Assembly (NCBI RefSeq): GCF_020627745.1
Contig: NZ_JAHDGE010000003.1
Coordinates: forward strand, 128,238-163,230
Direction: 5' to 3'
Length of the DNA: 34,993 nt
Source: Pseudooctadecabacter sp.
GTDB lineage: Bacteria > Pseudomonadota > Alphaproteobacteria > Rhodobacterales > Rhodobacteraceae
Part shown: one piece after another, positions 8,280 to 17,858 of the stretch
How the letters are laid out: each line of letters starts with the position of its first letter
How positions within the stretch are numbered: position 1 is the stretch's first letter
The notes under the pieces: model-generated
Seen by the model: only the letters and a program-made list of their open reading frames with translations
Database searches by the model: none
What the model was told of the DNA's origin: nothing
Translations under genes and position numbers: made by a program

Positions 8280-8408
8280 GAAACCGATCCTCGTGGCTTT
8301 GGGCAAAATGGTGCCCTTGAAGCCCCCTGCAGCCCCCACTAAGGTTTGGGTAACATATACCCTGTAGACGGGCGCGGAATGCGTCCCTGAATCCCTGAGG
8401 CAGACCCA

Positions 8409-9035
8409 ATGAATGATCCTGTTGAGACTTATATGAACCTTGTGCCGATGGTCGTCGAACAGACGTCCCGCGGTGAGAGGGCCTACGATATCTTCAGCCG
8501 CCTGCTGAAGGAACGCATCGTTTTCGTCAACGGCCCGATCCACGACGGCATGAGCCAGCTGATCGTGGCGCAGCTTTTGCACCTTGAGGCGGAGAACCCG
8601 AAAAAGGAAATCTCCATGTATATCAACAGCCCAGGCGGCGCTGTTCATTCGGGGATGAGCATTTATGACACCATGCAATACATCCGCCCCAAGGTCAGCA
8701 CGCTGATTTGTGGCATGGCGGCCTCCATGGGCTCCGTCATCGCGGTGGGTGGTGAAAAGGGGATGCGGTTTGCACTGCCCAACTCCGAAGTGATGGTGCA
8801 CCAGCCCTCCGGCGGCGCACAGGGCATGGCGTCGGACATCCTGATCCGCGCCAACCACATCGAACAAACCCGTGAGCGGATGTACAAATTGTACATGAAG
8901 CACACAGGGCAGGCCAAGAAAGAGGTCGAAAAGGCCCTCGACCGCGATAAGTGGATGACACCGGAAGAAGCCAAGGACTGGGGCCACATCGACGAGATCG
9001 TCGAAAGCCGCGGCAAACTTGAAGACGACGCATAG
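8409..9035 (+). CDS. clpP: ATP-dependent Clp protease proteolytic subunit ClpP
   Basis: This 208-residue protein is the serine protease that forms the tetradecameric chamber of the Clp protease and degrades proteins fed to it by ClpX or ClpA in the cytoplasm. The catalytic serine S106 lies in [10 protein letters not shown] and H131 in VMVHQPSGG. The acid D180 is in [11 protein letters not shown]. The length equals that of the family, and IYINSPGG-type substrate-binding residues are present (YINSPGG at 71-77). The gene sits directly before clpX, the usual arrangement for the matched unfoldase. Confidence 0.98.
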   Translation: MNDPVETYMNLVPMVVEQTSRGERAYDIFSRLLKERIVFVNGPIHDGMSQLIVAQLLHLEAENPKKEISMYINSPGGAVHSGMSIYDTMQYIRPKVSTLICGMAASMGSVIAVGGEKGMRFALPNSEVMVHQPSGGAQGMASDILIRANHIEQTRERMYKLYMKHTGQAKKEVEKALDRDKWMTPEEAKDWGHIDEIVESRGKLEDDA

Positions 9036-9069
9036 GTCCGCGCTGCGTTTTTGACGTTGTGGACCATTT

Positions 9070-9102
9070 CGGGCTGGCTTAGGGTAGACCCCAACCAGCC
9101 CG
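9070..9102 (+). other. Hairpin in the clpP-clpX intergenic region
   Basis: CGGGCTGG (9070-9077) pairs perfectly with CCAGCCCG (9095-9102), and the 17-base loop contains an inner GGGT/CCCC pairing. No T-run follows. It could attenuate or process the clpP transcript before clpX. A TTGACG at 9051 has no convincing -10 partner. Confidence 0.55.
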
Positions 9103-9154
9103 GAACACATTTACGGACCCAACATCTTGATGGGTCGACCAAGGGAATGACGAC

Positions 9155-10423
9155 ATGGCGACGACGTCTGGCGGCGACAGCAAGAATACCCTCTATTGCA
9201 GCTTTTGCGGCAAATCTCAGCATGAGGTGCGCAAACTGATTGCGGGCCCGACCGTGTTCATTTGCGATGAATGTGTCGAATTGTGCATGGATATCATCCG
9301 CGAGGAGACGAAATCAGCCGGGCTGAAAGCCTCCGAAGGGGTGCCAACACCGCTGGAGATTTGCGGCGTGCTGGATGATTACGTGATCGGTCAGGCCCAT
9401 GCGAAACGGGTGCTGTCGGTGGCGGTGCACAACCACTACAAACGTCTGAACCACGCCGAGAAATCCGATATTGAACTGGCGAAATCCAACATCATGCTGA
9501 TCGGCCCCACGGGGTGCGGCAAGACGCTTTTGGCGCAGACTTTGGCGCGCATTCTGGACGTGCCGTTCACCATGGCCGATGCGACGACCCTGACCGAAGC
9601 CGGCTACGTGGGCGAGGATGTTGAGAACATCATCCTCAAACTGTTGCAGGCGTCCGAATACAACGTGGAACGCGCGCAGCGCGGCATCGTCTATATTGAC
9701 GAGGTCGACAAGATCACGCGCAAGTCCGACAATCCGTCGATCACCCGCGATGTGTCGGGCGAAGGCGTGCAGCAGGCCCTGCTGAAGATCATGGAAGGCA
9801 CAGTTGCCTCCGTACCGCCGCAAGGCGGACGCAAACATCCGCAGCAGGAATTCCTGCAGGTGGACACGACGAATATTTTGTTCATCTGCGGCGGGGCCTT
9901 TGCGGGCCTTGATAAGATCATTGCGCAACGTGGCAAAGGTGCGGGCATGGGCTTTGGCGCCGAAGTGCGCGGCCCTGATGACCGCGGCGTGGGTGAGATT
10001 TTCACCGATCTGGAACCCGAGGACCTGTTGAAGTTCGGCCTGATCCCGGAATTCGTGGGGCGCTTGCCGGTGATCGCGACGCTTGAAGATCTGGATGAAG
10101 ACGCGCTTGTCACGATCCTCAGCAAGCCCAAGAACGCGCTGGTCAAACAGTACCAGCGTCTGTTCGAGCTGGAAACCGTGACGCTGACCTTCACCGATGA
10201 CGCGCTGACGGCGATTGCCAAGCGCGCGATCGAACGCAAGACAGGTGCACGGGGTCTGCGGTCCATCATGGAAGACATCCTGCTGGACACGATGTTTGAC
10301 CTGCCGGGCATGGATACGGTGACCGAGGTGGTCGTGAATGAAGAGGCTGTCGGCCCCGACGCCAGCCCGCTGATGATCCACGACGAAAGCAAGAAAGAGG
10401 CCGAGCCCGCGACGGCGGGTTAA
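9155..10423 (+). CDS. clpX: ATP-dependent Clp protease ATP-binding subunit ClpX
   Basis: This 422-residue AAA+ unfoldase recognises tagged or specific substrates, unfolds them and threads them into ClpP. The N-terminal zinc-binding domain is seen as CSFCGKSQ and later CDECVELC (four cysteines, about residues 14-40). Walker A is GPTGCGKT, Walker B is IVYIDEVDK, and the ClpP-contact region is present. Length agrees with the family (about 420-425). An AAGGGA ribosome-binding site precedes the start. In alphaproteobacteria this protease controls cell-cycle and stress regulators, which is family knowledge rather than something seen here. Confidence 0.98.
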   Translation: MATTSGGDSKNTLYCSFCGKSQHEVRKLIAGPTVFICDECVELCMDIIREETKSAGLKASEGVPTPLEICGVLDDYVIGQAHAKRVLSVAVHNHYKRLNHAEKSDIELAKSNIMLIGPTGCGKTLLAQTLARILDVPFTMADATTLTEAGYVGEDVENIILKLLQASEYNVERAQRGIVYIDEVDKITRKSDNPSITRDVSGEGVQQALLKIMEGTVASVPPQGGRKHPQQEFLQVDTTNILFICGGAFAGLDKIIAQRGKGAGMGFGAEVRGPDDRGVGEIFTDLEPEDLLKFGLIPEFVGRLPVIATLEDLDEDALVTILSKPKNALVKQYQRLFELETVTLTFTDDALTAIAKRAIERKTGARGLRSIMEDILLDTMFDLPGMDTVTEVVVNEEAVGPDASPLMIHDESKKEAEPATAG

Positions 10424-10442
10424 GGCCGGGGCGGGGGCAGAT

Positions 10443-10808
10443 ATGCTTGGCCCCGCCACCCCTATTTTACGCAGCTTCGACGAAGCCAAAGCGCGGGCAT
10501 TCTATGTAGAATGGCTGGGTTTTGTAGTGGTGTTTGAACACCGGTTCGGGCCGCAGATGCCGCTGTACCTTGGGCTGCGCCGTGACGGGCTGGACCTGCA
10601 TCTGACCGAACACCACGGCGACACGACGCCGGGCACGCGGGTGCGGATCGCCTGTGCAGACCTAGACGGATTTTACGATGACCTGATGACGCGCCCCTAT
10701 GGCGCGCTCAACCCCGGCCCCCCGCAGGACCAGACCTGGGGCGAACGGGACCTGACGTTGACTGACCCTTTCGGCAACCGTCTGACATTTTTCGAGGGAA
10801 CGACATGA
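10443..10808 (+). CDS. Glyoxalase/bleomycin-resistance (VOC) superfamily protein
   Basis: This 121-residue single-domain protein has a vicinal-oxygen-chelate fold. The N-terminal ILRSFDEAKARAFYVEWLGF and the C-terminal LTDPFGNRLTFFE are the standard ends of the betaalphabetabetabeta modules. It resembles the metal-free, BleO-like branch rather than a full glyoxalase I, since the usual paired metal ligands are not obvious. It follows clpX by 19 bases and overlaps the RidA gene by four (ATGA), so all three are probably co-transcribed. Substrate is unknown; a role in protecting against a small reactive or toxic molecule is only a family-based guess. Confidence 0.85.
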   Translation: MLGPATPILRSFDEAKARAFYVEWLGFVVVFEHRFGPQMPLYLGLRRDGLDLHLTEHHGDTTPGTRVRIACADLDGFYDDLMTRPYGALNPGPPQDQTWGERDLTLTDPFGNRLTFFEGTT

Positions 10809-11191
10809 CCGTGAAACACATCCGCACCGGCAGCCCGTTTGAGGCGAACATCGGCTACAGCCGCGCGGTTGTGGCGGACGGTTGGGTCTTTGTGGCGGGC
10901 ACGACAGGCTATGATTACGCGACCATGACCATGCCCGAGGCGGTCGAAGACCAATGCCGCAACACGTTCGATACGATCGCGCGGGCGCTGGCGGAGGCGG
11001 GCGCGACGCTGGATGATGTCGTGCGGGTCACCTATATCCTGCCCGACAAGGCCGACTGGCCGAAATGCTGGCCCATCACCAGTACCGTTTTCGCAAAGGC
11101 CCGACCTGCGGCGACAATGCTGGTGGCGGATTTGCAGGAAGAGGCGATGAAGATCGAAATTGAGGTGACCGCGCGCGTGCCGCAGGGCTGA
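10805..11191 (+). CDS. RidA/YjgF-family protein
   Basis: This 128-residue protein is of the Rid family, whose best-known members hydrolyse reactive enamine/imine intermediates made by PLP enzymes. The C-terminal signature ARPAATMLVADL with the family arginine, followed by MKIEIEVTARV, is present. The residue pattern after the arginine (AATMLVA rather than RTTVEVA) differs from canonical RidA, suggesting one of the Rid1-7 subgroups without proven imine deaminase activity. It is translationally coupled to the upstream VOC gene. Confidence 0.9.
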   Translation: MTVKHIRTGSPFEANIGYSRAVVADGWVFVAGTTGYDYATMTMPEAVEDQCRNTFDTIARALAEAGATLDDVVRVTYILPDKADWPKCWPITSTVFAKARPAATMLVADLQEEAMKIEIEVTARVPQG

Positions 11192-11238
11192 GGAAAATTC
11201 GGGGCTTTTGGGCCTGCCCACCGGTTCGATCCTCTGGA

Positions 11239-11279
11239 CCTTTGGGGCGCAATCGGGCATGTAAGCCCCAAGCCAAAGG
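11239..11279 (+). promoter_or_regulatory. Overlapping alternative stems before the NDUFA12-like gene
   Basis: TTGGGGC (11242-11248) can pair with GCCCCAA (11265-11271). Alternatively CCTTTGG (11239-11245) can pair with CCAAAGG (11273-11279), which would cover the AAAGGGAG ribosome-binding site (11275-11282) of the gene starting at 11291. The two pairings exclude each other over 11242-11245, so a translational switch is possible but unproven. Confidence 0.4.
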
Positions 11280-11290
11280 GAGCCGTTCAC

Positions 11291-11674
11291 ATGGGTGTCG
11301 GGAATTTTATCAAACGAATTTTTGTCTGGTGGGACCACCAGACCATCGGCACGCAGCTGTGGACATGGCGCAAGGGCAAGAAGGTTGGTGAGGATGAGGC
11401 GGGCAACGTCTATTACACCAACGCTGACGAGAGCCGCCGGTGGGTGATTTTCAACGGTGAGGTTGAGGGCAGCCGCGTGAGCCCCGAGTGGCATGGCTGG
11501 CTGCATCATACGTGGGATGAACTCCCGTCCGAGGAGACTGTGCCCAACAAACCTTGGGAAAAGCCGCACCTGCCGAACCTGACCGGCACCGCGCAGGCCT
11601 ATGCGCCCAAAGGATCCATCCGCAAACCGGACCCGTCCCCGCGCAGCGATTACGAGGCATGGAGCCCGGAATAA
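11291..11674 (+). CDS. NDUFA12-family complex I accessory subunit
   Basis: This 127-residue protein matches the NDUFA12/B17.2 family, a supernumerary subunit of alphaproteobacterial and mitochondrial NADH:ubiquinone oxidoreductase. Family features are the early FVWWDHQTIGTQLWTWRKG, the VGEDEAGNVYY strand and the RRWVIFNGEVEGSRVSPEWH block with the W/H-rich GWLHHTWDE segment. It is expected at the membrane-matrix arm junction of complex I. The nuo operon is not nearby, which is normal for this subunit in Rhodobacterales. An AAAGGGAG ribosome-binding site lies eight bases before the start. Confidence 0.93.
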   Translation: MGVGNFIKRIFVWWDHQTIGTQLWTWRKGKKVGEDEAGNVYYTNADESRRWVIFNGEVEGSRVSPEWHGWLHHTWDELPSEETVPNKPWEKPHLPNLTGTAQAYAPKGSIRKPDPSPRSDYEAWSPE

Positions 11675-11677
11675 CCG

Positions 11678-12124
11678 ATGCGCGAAAACGCCACAGAGGT
11701 CATTGTCGGGGCCGTCGTTTGCGCGGCGGCTTTGGGCTTTTTGTGGGTGCTCGTGGGGGCCGCGGGCCTTGGTGGCGGACCGGTCGGGCAGGAGTTGCGG
11801 GCCAATTTCCGATCCGCCGAAGGGGTCACCGTGGGCACGGACATCCGCATGGCTGGCGTGTCCATCGGCACCGTCAGCGGTTTGTCGCTGAACACCGACA
11901 GCTACCGGGCGGAGGCTGTTTTCGCTATTGAAGAGGGCGTGCCGATCCCCGATGACAGTGCAGCTGTCGTGGCGTCGGAAGGGTTGCTGGGCGGCACCTT
12001 TGTCGAGATCGTGCCCGGCGGGTCGTTCGAGATGTATGCGGACGGCGCCGTGATCGAGGACACGCAAGGCGCGGTCAGCCTGATCCAGCTGTTGATGACA
12101 TTTGTGGGACGGGACGACACATGA
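11678..12124 (+). CDS. mlaD: MlaD-like MCE-domain protein (outer-membrane lipid asymmetry)
   Basis: This 148-residue protein has one N-terminal membrane helix (about residues 8-30) and one MCE domain (about 40-120) with FRSAEGVTVGTDIRMAGVSI, the MlaD family signature. MlaD is the periplasmic, hexameric lipid-binding subunit of the inner-membrane Mla transporter, which moves phospholipids between the membranes. No mlaE, mlaF or mlaC is adjacent, so its partners must lie elsewhere. Start is three bases after the NDUFA12-like stop, and its end overlaps the DUF2155 gene by four bases, implying co-translation. Confidence 0.92.
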   Translation: MRENATEVIVGAVVCAAALGFLWVLVGAAGLGGGPVGQELRANFRSAEGVTVGTDIRMAGVSIGTVSGLSLNTDSYRAEAVFAIEEGVPIPDDSAAVVASEGLLGGTFVEIVPGGSFEMYADGAVIEDTQGAVSLIQLLMTFVGRDDT

Positions 12125-12486
12125 GATTTCTGACACGGGCCGCCGTCTTTGCATTGCTGGGTCTTGGCCTGCCCGCGACCGCGCAGGAGGCCACAAGCGC
12201 CCCCGGTGGAACGTTGCGTATCCTTGACAAGATCACCGGCCGGACGGACGATCTGACCTTTCGCAGCGGAGAGACACAGGCCTTCGGATTGATGGATATC
12301 ACGATGTCCGAATGCCGGTATCCATCAGGCAACCGGTCGGGTGACGCCTTTACGCTGTTGACCATCGTTTACAACAACGAGGCCGATCCGGTGTTTCGCG
12401 GCTGGATGATTGCATCGGCCCCGGCGCTGAACGCGCTGGACCATCCGCGTTATGATGTCTGGGCGTTGCGCTGTAGCAGCGAATAG
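12121..12486 (+). CDS. Exported DUF2155 protein
   Basis: This 121-residue protein has a signal peptide (hydrophobic core about 6-18, probable cleavage after ATAQ) and a DUF2155 domain: RILDKITGRTDDL, then SECRYPSG and VFRGWMIASAPALNALDHPRYDVWALRC. The two conserved cysteines could form a disulfide in the periplasm. Function is unknown. Across Rhodobacterales it sits beside mlaD-like and aat genes. Its last 37 bases overlap the 3' end of the convergent aat gene. Confidence 0.9.
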   Translation: MRFLTRAAVFALLGLGLPATAQEATSAPGGTLRILDKITGRTDDLTFRSGETQAFGLMDITMSECRYPSGNRSGDAFTLLTIVYNNEADPVFRGWMIASAPALNALDHPRYDVWALRCSSE

Positions 12487-13091
12487 GGGTCGGGCACGGC
12501 ATCTTGCCGGTCAAAATGCGCATCAAGAGACAAGGCGGCGGTCAGATGTTTGCGGTAGTCGGCGCGGGGAATTTCCACCGCACCGAGGCTGGCCAGATGG
12601 GGCGTGATGAACTGCGTGTCAAAGAGCGCGAAGCCCCCAGCGCGCAACCGGTCGACCAGATAGGCCAGTGCGACTTTGGACGCATCGGGCCTGCGGCTGA
12701 ACATGCTTTCGCCGAAAAACGCCCCGCCCAAGGTGATGCCAAAGACGCCGCCGACCAGATCGGCCCCGTCCCATACCTCAATCGAGCGCGCCATGCGGGC
12801 CAGATGCAGCTGGCCGTAGAGGTCGGTCAGCATGGCGTTGATCCATGTTTCCTCGCGGTCCGCACAGCCCTGCACCACAGCGGCAAAATCGCGGTCATAC
12901 GAGATTGAGAAGCGCCCCGACCGGATGGTCTTGCGCAAGGATCGAGACATGTGGAACCCGTCCAAGGGAATGACCCCGCGCAGGCGCGGATCGACCCAGA
13001 ACAGCGTATCGTCGCCGCGGTGTTCGGCCATCGGAAAGATGCCGCCGGCATAGGCGGACAGCAGCATGTCGGCGGTAAGCTGGATGGTCAC
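12450..13091 (-). CDS. aat: Leucyl/phenylalanyl-tRNA--protein transferase
   Basis: This 213-residue enzyme transfers Leu or Phe from aminoacyl-tRNA to the N-terminus of proteins beginning with Arg or Lys, making them N-degron substrates for ClpS-ClpAP. Family blocks are seen: YAGGIFPMAE, FHMSRSLRKTIRSGRF, ETWINAMLTDLYGQLH, EVWDGADLVGGVFGI and FGESMFSRRPDASKVAL. Length is normal. The gene lies downstream of accC in the same direction, and its 3' end overlaps the convergent DUF2155 gene. The presence of clpP nearby is coincidental as far as the sequence shows. Confidence 0.97.
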   Translation of the reverse strand: MTIQLTADMLLSAYAGGIFPMAEHRGDDTLFWVDPRLRGVIPLDGFHMSRSLRKTIRSGRFSISYDRDFAAVVQGCADREETWINAMLTDLYGQLHLARMARSIEVWDGADLVGGVFGITLGGAFFGESMFSRRPDASKVALAYLVDRLRAGGFALFDTQFITPHLASLGAVEIPRADYRKHLTAALSLDAHFDRQDAVPDPYSLLQRNAQTS

Positions 13092-13324
13092 GCCCGATAT
13101 CCTTTGTCATCTCCGGCTTCGCAGCACCGTCATCCGCCCCGAACGGTGCGGCGGGGGCGGAAGCCGCTACGGCCTGTTCCGGTTTTATTCCGGATTTGCC
13201 GTATGTCCAAGATGTCGGTGTGTCCGTGTTGCGGATATTGGCGCGCAAGGATGTGACGCCCCCCCCGGCTGGAGAGTGACCGGACGCCGGACCCCTGGCG
13301 ATGACGCACGGGACGGGCATGATC

Positions 13325-13350
13325 GGCGCACCAAAAGCCAAAGGTGCGCC
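13325..13350. other. Hairpin in the accC-aat intergenic region
   Basis: GGCGCACC (13325-13332) and GGTGCGCC (13343-13350) form a perfect 8-bp stem with a 10-base loop, 34 bases after the accC stop on the minus strand. No T-run follows in that direction. The rest of the 292-bp gap (13092-13383) contains only low-quality open frames with no recognisable family, so I leave it unannotated; it probably carries an aat promoter. Confidence 0.55.
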
Positions 13351-13383
13351 GTTCGGGTGCGTCCTCCGACGGGTCCATGTCCC

Positions 13384-14733
13384 TCAGGTTTGAAGGTTGT
13401 CCTCAAGCCAGTGTTCCAGCCAGTGGATGTTGTAGTTGCCTGACAACACGGCCTCTTCCTGCAGAAGCGCATGAAAGAGGGGGACAGTGGTGTCGACGCC
13501 GTCAACGATCAATTCCCCCAAGGCACGGGCCAGACGGGCCAAGGCTTCGGGACGGTCACGGCCATGCACGATCAGTTTGCCGATCAGGCTGTCGTAGTAG
13601 GGCGGGATGGAATAGCCGTCATAAAGCGCGGAGTCCATGCGCACGCCAAGACCGCCAGGTGCATGAAATTGCGTGATTTTCCCCGGACAGGGCGAAAAAT
13701 TGGGAAGCTTTTCCGCATTGATCCGGACCTCGATTGCGTGACCGTTGATCTGCAAATCGTCTTGGGTGAAAGACATGGGCAGGCCGGCGGCCACACGGAT
13801 TTGTTCGCGCACCAGGTCCTGGCCAAAGATGGCTTCGGTGACGGGGTGTTCCACCTGCAGGCGGGTGTTCATTTCGATGAAATAGAACTCACCGTTTTCA
13901 TACAGAAATTCGATGGTGCCCGCGCCGATGTAGTTGATGCGCGCGCAGGCGTCGGCGCAAACCTTGCCGATGGCGGCGCGTTCCTCAGCGCTGATGGCGG
14001 GGCCGGGGGCCTCTTCGAAGACCTTTTGGTGGCGCCGCTGGAGGGAGCAATCCCGTTCGCCCAGATGCACCGCATTGCCTTTGCCATCGCCGAACACCTG
14101 AATTTCGATGTGGCGCGGCGTGGTCAGGTATTTTTCGATGTAGACGTCGGGATTGCCGAAGTTGGCCTTGCCTTCGGCACGGGCCGTCTGGAAGGCGGAT
14201 TTCATTTCCTCGGCGGAATTGGCGACTTTCATGCCCTTGCCGCCGCCACCGGCTGTGGCCTTGATGATGACCGGATAGCCGAACTCCTCACCGATTTTCA
14301 GGGCGTCCTCAAGCGTGTCGACCCCCCCGTCCGAGCCGGGAACGCAGGGCACGCCCAGTTCCTTCATCGTGTCTTTCGCGGTGATCTTGTCGCCCATGAC
14401 GCGGATGTGTTCGGCGGTGGGGCCGATGAACGTCAGGCCGTGGTCTTCGACGATCTGCACGAATTGCGCGTTTTCGCTCAGGAACCCGTAGCCGGGATGG
14501 ATCGCCTGTGCGCCGGTGATTTCGCAGGCGGAGATGATCGCCGGAAAGCTGAGGTAGCTGGAGGGCGAGGCGGGCGGGCCGATGCACACGCTTTCGTCGG
14601 CCATGCGCACATGCATGGCGTCCGCGTCGGCGGTGGAATGGACCGCGACGGACCCGATGCCCATTTCGCGGCACGCACGGATCACGCGCAGCGCGATTTC
14701 CCCACGGTTCGCGATGAGGATTTTGTCAAACAT
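13384..14733 (-). CDS. accC: Acetyl-CoA carboxylase biotin carboxylase subunit
   Basis: This 449-residue ATP-grasp enzyme carboxylates the biotin on AccB, the first half-reaction of malonyl-CoA synthesis for fatty acids. The N-terminal [19 protein letters not shown], the glycine-rich ATP loop TAGGGGKGM, the HIEIQVFGD strand and the Mg/ATP site [16 protein letters not shown] are all present. The length equals the stand-alone bacterial AccC, without the extra domains of pyruvate or propionyl-CoA carboxylases. It follows accB by nine bases in one operon. Confidence 0.98.
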   Translation of the reverse strand: MFDKILIANRGEIALRVIRACREMGIGSVAVHSTADADAMHVRMADESVCIGPPASPSSYLSFPAIISACEITGAQAIHPGYGFLSENAQFVQIVEDHGLTFIGPTAEHIRVMGDKITAKDTMKELGVPCVPGSDGGVDTLEDALKIGEEFGYPVIIKATAGGGGKGMKVANSAEEMKSAFQTARAEGKANFGNPDVYIEKYLTTPRHIEIQVFGDGKGNAVHLGERDCSLQRRHQKVFEEAPGPAISAEERAAIGKVCADACARINYIGAGTIEFLYENGEFYFIEMNTRLQVEHPVTEAIFGQDLVREQIRVAAGLPMSFTQDDLQINGHAIEVRINAEKLPNFSPCPGKITQFHAPGGLGVRMDSALYDGYSIPPYYDSLIGKLIVHGRDRPEALARLARALGELIVDGVDTTVPLFHALLQEEAVLSGNYNIHWLEHWLEDNLQT

Positions 14734-14742
14734 ATCTGAACC

Positions 14743-15237
14743 TTACTCGACGACCATCAAGGGGGCGCCGAATTCAACCGGCGCGCCGTCTTCGACCAAC
14801 AGTCGCTTTACCGTGCCGGATTTCGGCGCGGGAATGTGGTTCATGGTTTTCATCGCTTCGATGATCAGCAGGGTATCCCCTTCGGAGACACTGTCGCCGA
14901 CCTTGACGAAATTGGCAGCCCCCGGTTCAGGGGACAGATAGATTGTGCCGACCATGGGCGAGGTGACCGCGCCGGGCAGGCTGGCGGGGTCTGCATCGGT
15001 GGCAGGCGCGGGCGTGGCGGGGGCTGCTGCGGGGGCGGGGGCCGCTGCAGGTGCGGCGGCCGGGGCCGCCTGCGTCACGACCTGCTGGGCCTGCTGGCGA
15101 CTGACACGCACGTTGAGGCTGTCGTTCTCGCCGTAGTCGCGTTTGACCTGAAGTTCGGTCAGATCGTTTTCGCGCAGCAATTCCGCGAGCGCCTGAATGA
15201 ATGTGACATCGGAGTCGTGAGGTGTTTTTTTGGTCAT
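14743..15237 (-). CDS. accB: Acetyl-CoA carboxylase biotin carboxyl carrier protein
   Basis: This 164-residue protein carries biotin between AccC and the carboxyltransferase. It has an N-terminal helical region (about 10-50), an Ala/Pro-rich flexible linker (about 56-85), and a biotinyl domain whose target lysine is K130 in [10 protein letters not shown]. The thumb-type PEPGAANF segment is also present. I chose the start MTKKTPHD at 15237 because GAGGGA precedes it at good spacing; an upstream in-frame start at 15303 lacks such support and gives a charged non-homologous tail. Confidence 0.96.
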   Translation of the reverse strand: MTKKTPHDSDVTFIQALAELLRENDLTELQVKRDYGENDSLNVRVSRQQAQQVVTQAAPAAAPAAAPAPAAAPATPAPATDADPASLPGAVTSPMVGTIYLSPEPGAANFVKVGDSVSEGDTLLIIEAMKTMNHIPAPKSGTVKRLLVEDGAPVEFGAPLMVVE

Positions 15238-15360
15238 TGTTCCCTCGGCCTTTTGCCTGTCTTTCTGCGTGGCATGGCCCGCACCGGGGTGGGGCTTTGA
15301 CACGCTTACACCATGGTCGCGGTGGAGAAAAGCGCGAGAGGGCCGGAAAATGACGTGGCG

Positions 15361-15696
15361 TTACACGGCAGGCGTGTCGGGGTCAGTACGGGGCGGCTGC
15401 GGATCGGAGGGATCGGCCCCGTCGGGCAACATGAAAATGCCGTAGGGTTTGAGGGTGCGTTCACTGACGCCGGTGTCCGATATGACGGTTGTCACGGGGG
15501 CAGGATCAGCGGCGAGGGCCACGGCGCTGACGATGCCGACCTGCGCAGGTGTTGCAGGCAGCGGCAGCGGTACGTCGGGGCGGGGCGCATCTTTGGTGGC
15601 CACAGCATCGGCCACAGCCCGACCGTCGGGTTTGGCAGGCGGAGGTGCGGCGTCACCCTGCGCCGGTGGCGCGGGGAAAAGTGAAGGAATATCCAT
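15361..15696 (-). CDS. Pro/Ala-rich protein of unknown function upstream of accB
   Basis: This 111-residue protein (start at MDIPSLFP, preceded by GGAG at seven bases) is rich in Pro, Ala and Asp. It has no signal peptide or membrane helix. A slightly ordered central stretch, VGIVSAVALAADPAPVT, and a tail of PSDPQPPRTDPDTP are all that stands out. It lies 123 bases before accB on the same strand. I do not recognise a family. It could be a genuine lineage-specific protein or an over-prediction; an in-frame upstream start at 15735 would add 13 residues. Confidence 0.5.
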   Translation of the reverse strand: MDIPSLFPAPPAQGDAAPPPAKPDGRAVADAVATKDAPRPDVPLPLPATPAQVGIVSAVALAADPAPVTTVISDTGVSERTLKPYGIFMLPDGADPSDPQPPRTDPDTPAV

Positions 15697-15774
15697 GTAC
15701 AGCTCCATCAACATCAGGAGCCCCCACCGGTGCATTCGATCACCTAAAACCTAACAACCGGTAAACAGACACGT

Positions 15775-15804
15775 CAAAACCGCACGGGTCAGGGTCACCC
15801 GCGC
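15775..15804 (-). terminator. Rho-independent terminator downstream of acs
   Basis: Read on the minus strand, GCGCGGGT (15804-15797) pairs with ACCCGTGC (15789-15782), with one G-U pair and a seven-base loop, followed by GGTTTTG. It lies 20 bases after the acs stop and before the accB-side genes. Confidence 0.65.
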
Positions 15805-15823
15805 GATTCTGATGTGTTTTCGG

Positions 15824-17770
15824 TCAATCCGTCCGGTTCATGCGGTTTTCAATCAGATCGTCCACCACCGAGGGATCGGCAAGGGTCGAGGTGTCGCCCA
15901 ATGCGCCGAAATCATCCTCGGCAATCTTGCGCAGAATGCGGCGCATGATCTTGCCGGACCGTGTTTTGGGCAGGCCCGGCGCCCATTGGATCAGGTCAGG
16001 CTTGGCGATGGGGCCGATTTCGGTGCGGACCCAGGTTTCCAGTTCCTTGCGCAACTCTTCTGTCGGGTCTTCACCATTCATTAAGGTGACATAGGCATAG
16101 ATGCCCTGACCCTTGATGTCGTGCGGATAGCCCACCACGGCAGATTCGGCCACTTTCGCGTGGGCCACGAGGGCGGATTCGACTTCTGCGGTGCCCATGC
16201 GGTGGCCGGAGACGTTGATGACGTCGTCAACCCGGCCCGTCACCCAGTAATCCCCGTCTGCATCCCGTTTGCAGCCATCACCGGAGAAGTAATACCCGGC
16301 ATAATCCCCGAAATAGGTTTTTTCGAACCGTTCATGATCGCCCCAGACGGTGCGCATCTGGCCGGGCCAGCTGTCGCCCATGCAAAGAACACCCTCCACG
16401 TCGTTGCCGTGAATTTCCTCGCCCGATTGCGGGTCCAGCACCACGGGTTTGACGCCGAAAAACGGTGTTTGCGCCGCACCCGGTTTCAGGGTCGTGGCAC
16501 CGGGCAGGGGGGTCAGCATGTGACCGCCGGTTTCGGTCTGCCAGAAGGTATCGACGATGGGGCAGCGTCCGCCGCCCACGACGTTGTAGTACCATGTCCA
16601 GGCTTCGGGGTTGATCGGTTCCCCCACGGACCCCAGCAGGCGCAGATCGCTCAGATCGTGGCCTTTGACATAATCATCGCCAGCCCCCATGAGCGCGCGG
16701 ATGGCCGTGGGGGCGGTGTAGAACTGATTGACCTTGTGTTTGGCGCAGACCTCCCAGAAGCGGCCCGCGTCGGGGTAGGTGGGCACGCCTTCGAACATGA
16801 TCGTGGTGGCACCGTTGGCCAGTGGCCCGTAGACAATGTAGCTGTGGCCGGTGACCCAGCCCACATCCGCCGTACACCAGAAGACGTCGCCGTCGTGGTA
16901 ATCAAAGGTGTATTGATGGGTCATGGAGGCATAGACCAGATAGCCGCCCGTGGTGTGCACGACGCCCTTGGGCTGACCTGTGGAGCCTGAGGTGTAGAGG
17001 ATGAACAACGGGTCCTCGGCGTTCATTTCTTCGGGCTTTTGGTAATCGTCGGCCTCAAGCACCATGTCGTTGTAGCTGTAATCGCGGTCGGTCCATGTGG
17101 TCTGGCCACCGGTGCGCTTCACGACCAGACATTTGACGCTGTCCTTGCAGTGCAGCAGGGCGGCATCGGTGTTGGATTTCAGCGGCGTGGCGCGACCCCC
17201 ACGGGGGGCGTAGTCGGCGGTGATGACGACCTTGGCGTCACAACCGTTGATGCGTGCGCCCAAAGCATCGGGGGAAAATCCTGCGAACACAATGGAGTGC
17301 ACAGCGCCGATGCGCGTGCAGGCCAGCATGGCATAGGCGGCCTCGGGGATCATCGGCATATAGAGGACGACGCGGTCGCCTTTGGTCACGCCCAGTTCCT
17401 GCAGCACATTGGCCATCCGGCAGACGTGCCCCTGCAATTCGCGGTAGGTGATGTGCAGGGCGTCGTCTTTGGGATCATCGGGTTCCCAGATGATCGCCGT
17501 TTGATCGCCACGGGTTTCCACGTGACGATCCACGCAGTTCGCGGAGACGTTCAGCGTGCCGTCTTCGAACCATTTGATGTCGATGTTGCCCGGCTGGAAT
17601 GAGGTGTTTTTGACCTTGGTGTAGGGCTTGATCCAGTCAACGCGTTTGCCCTGTTCGGCCCAGAACCCTTCTGGGTCACTGATCGAATGGGCGTACATTT
17701 CGGCATAGGTTTCGGCATCCGCGTGGGCGCGTTTGGCTTGTTCGGCGGTGGGGGGGTATGTGTTGGACAT
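15824..17770 (-). CDS. acs: Acetyl-CoA synthetase (AMP-forming)
   Basis: This 648-residue enzyme converts acetate, ATP and CoA to acetyl-CoA through acetyl-AMP. The phosphate-binding loop [18 protein letters not shown], the [10 protein letters not shown] block, the hinge [22 protein letters not shown] and the catalytic K607 in [11 protein letters not shown] (site of acetylation control in Acs enzymes) are present. Full length matches the family. It is the last gene of a minus-strand run that begins with an ABC-type binding protein, with 88 bases to livF-like and no clear terminator between, so it may be expressed with the transporter. Close acyl-CoA synthetases for propionate look alike, but the signature and length favour acetate. 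Confidence 0.97.
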   Translation of the reverse strand: MSNTYPPTAEQAKRAHADAETYAEMYAHSISDPEGFWAEQGKRVDWIKPYTKVKNTSFQPGNIDIKWFEDGTLNVSANCVDRHVETRGDQTAIIWEPDDPKDDALHITYRELQGHVCRMANVLQELGVTKGDRVVLYMPMIPEAAYAMLACTRIGAVHSIVFAGFSPDALGARINGCDAKVVITADYAPRGGRATPLKSNTDAALLHCKDSVKCLVVKRTGGQTTWTDRDYSYNDMVLEADDYQKPEEMNAEDPLFILYTSGSTGQPKGVVHTTGGYLVYASMTHQYTFDYHDGDVFWCTADVGWVTGHSYIVYGPLANGATTIMFEGVPTYPDAGRFWEVCAKHKVNQFYTAPTAIRALMGAGDDYVKGHDLSDLRLLGSVGEPINPEAWTWYYNVVGGGRCPIVDTFWQTETGGHMLTPLPGATTLKPGAAQTPFFGVKPVVLDPQSGEEIHGNDVEGVLCMGDSWPGQMRTVWGDHERFEKTYFGDYAGYYFSGDGCKRDADGDYWVTGRVDDVINVSGHRMGTAEVESALVAHAKVAESAVVGYPHDIKGQGIYAYVTLMNGEDPTEELRKELETWVRTEIGPIAKPDLIQWAPGLPKTRSGKIMRRILRKIAEDDFGALGDTSTLADPSVVDDLIENRMNRTD

Positions 17771-17800
17771 GGGGTCCTCGTGCTTTGACTTGGGGGCAGG

Positions 17801-17823
17801 GGGCGGCCCATTGCGGGCCGCCC
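17801..17823 (-). other. Hairpin between the ABC transporter operon and acs
   Basis: GGGCGGCCC (17801-17809) and GGGCCGCCC (17815-17823) form a perfect 9-bp stem with a five-base loop. On the minus strand the downstream bases are C-rich, not T-rich. It therefore looks like an mRNA processing or partial-termination element rather than a full terminator. Confidence 0.6.
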
Positions 17824-17858
17824 GTGATCAGATGTGTTGGCGCACTCTTGTGGCCGGA

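Noticed and set aside
8229..9110. Upstream extension of the photolyase-like frame
   Set aside because: The extra 294 residues are antisense to clpP and its promoter; they show no antenna-domain features.
9036..9154. Separate clpX promoter
   Set aside because: TTGACG at 9051 lacks a -10 hexamer at an acceptable distance.
9314..10489. Minus-strand frame of 391 codons
   Set aside because: Antisense shadow of clpX.
12895..13341. Minus-strand 148-codon frame upstream of aat
   Set aside because: Overlaps the aat N-terminus in another frame, no ribosome-binding site or family resemblance.
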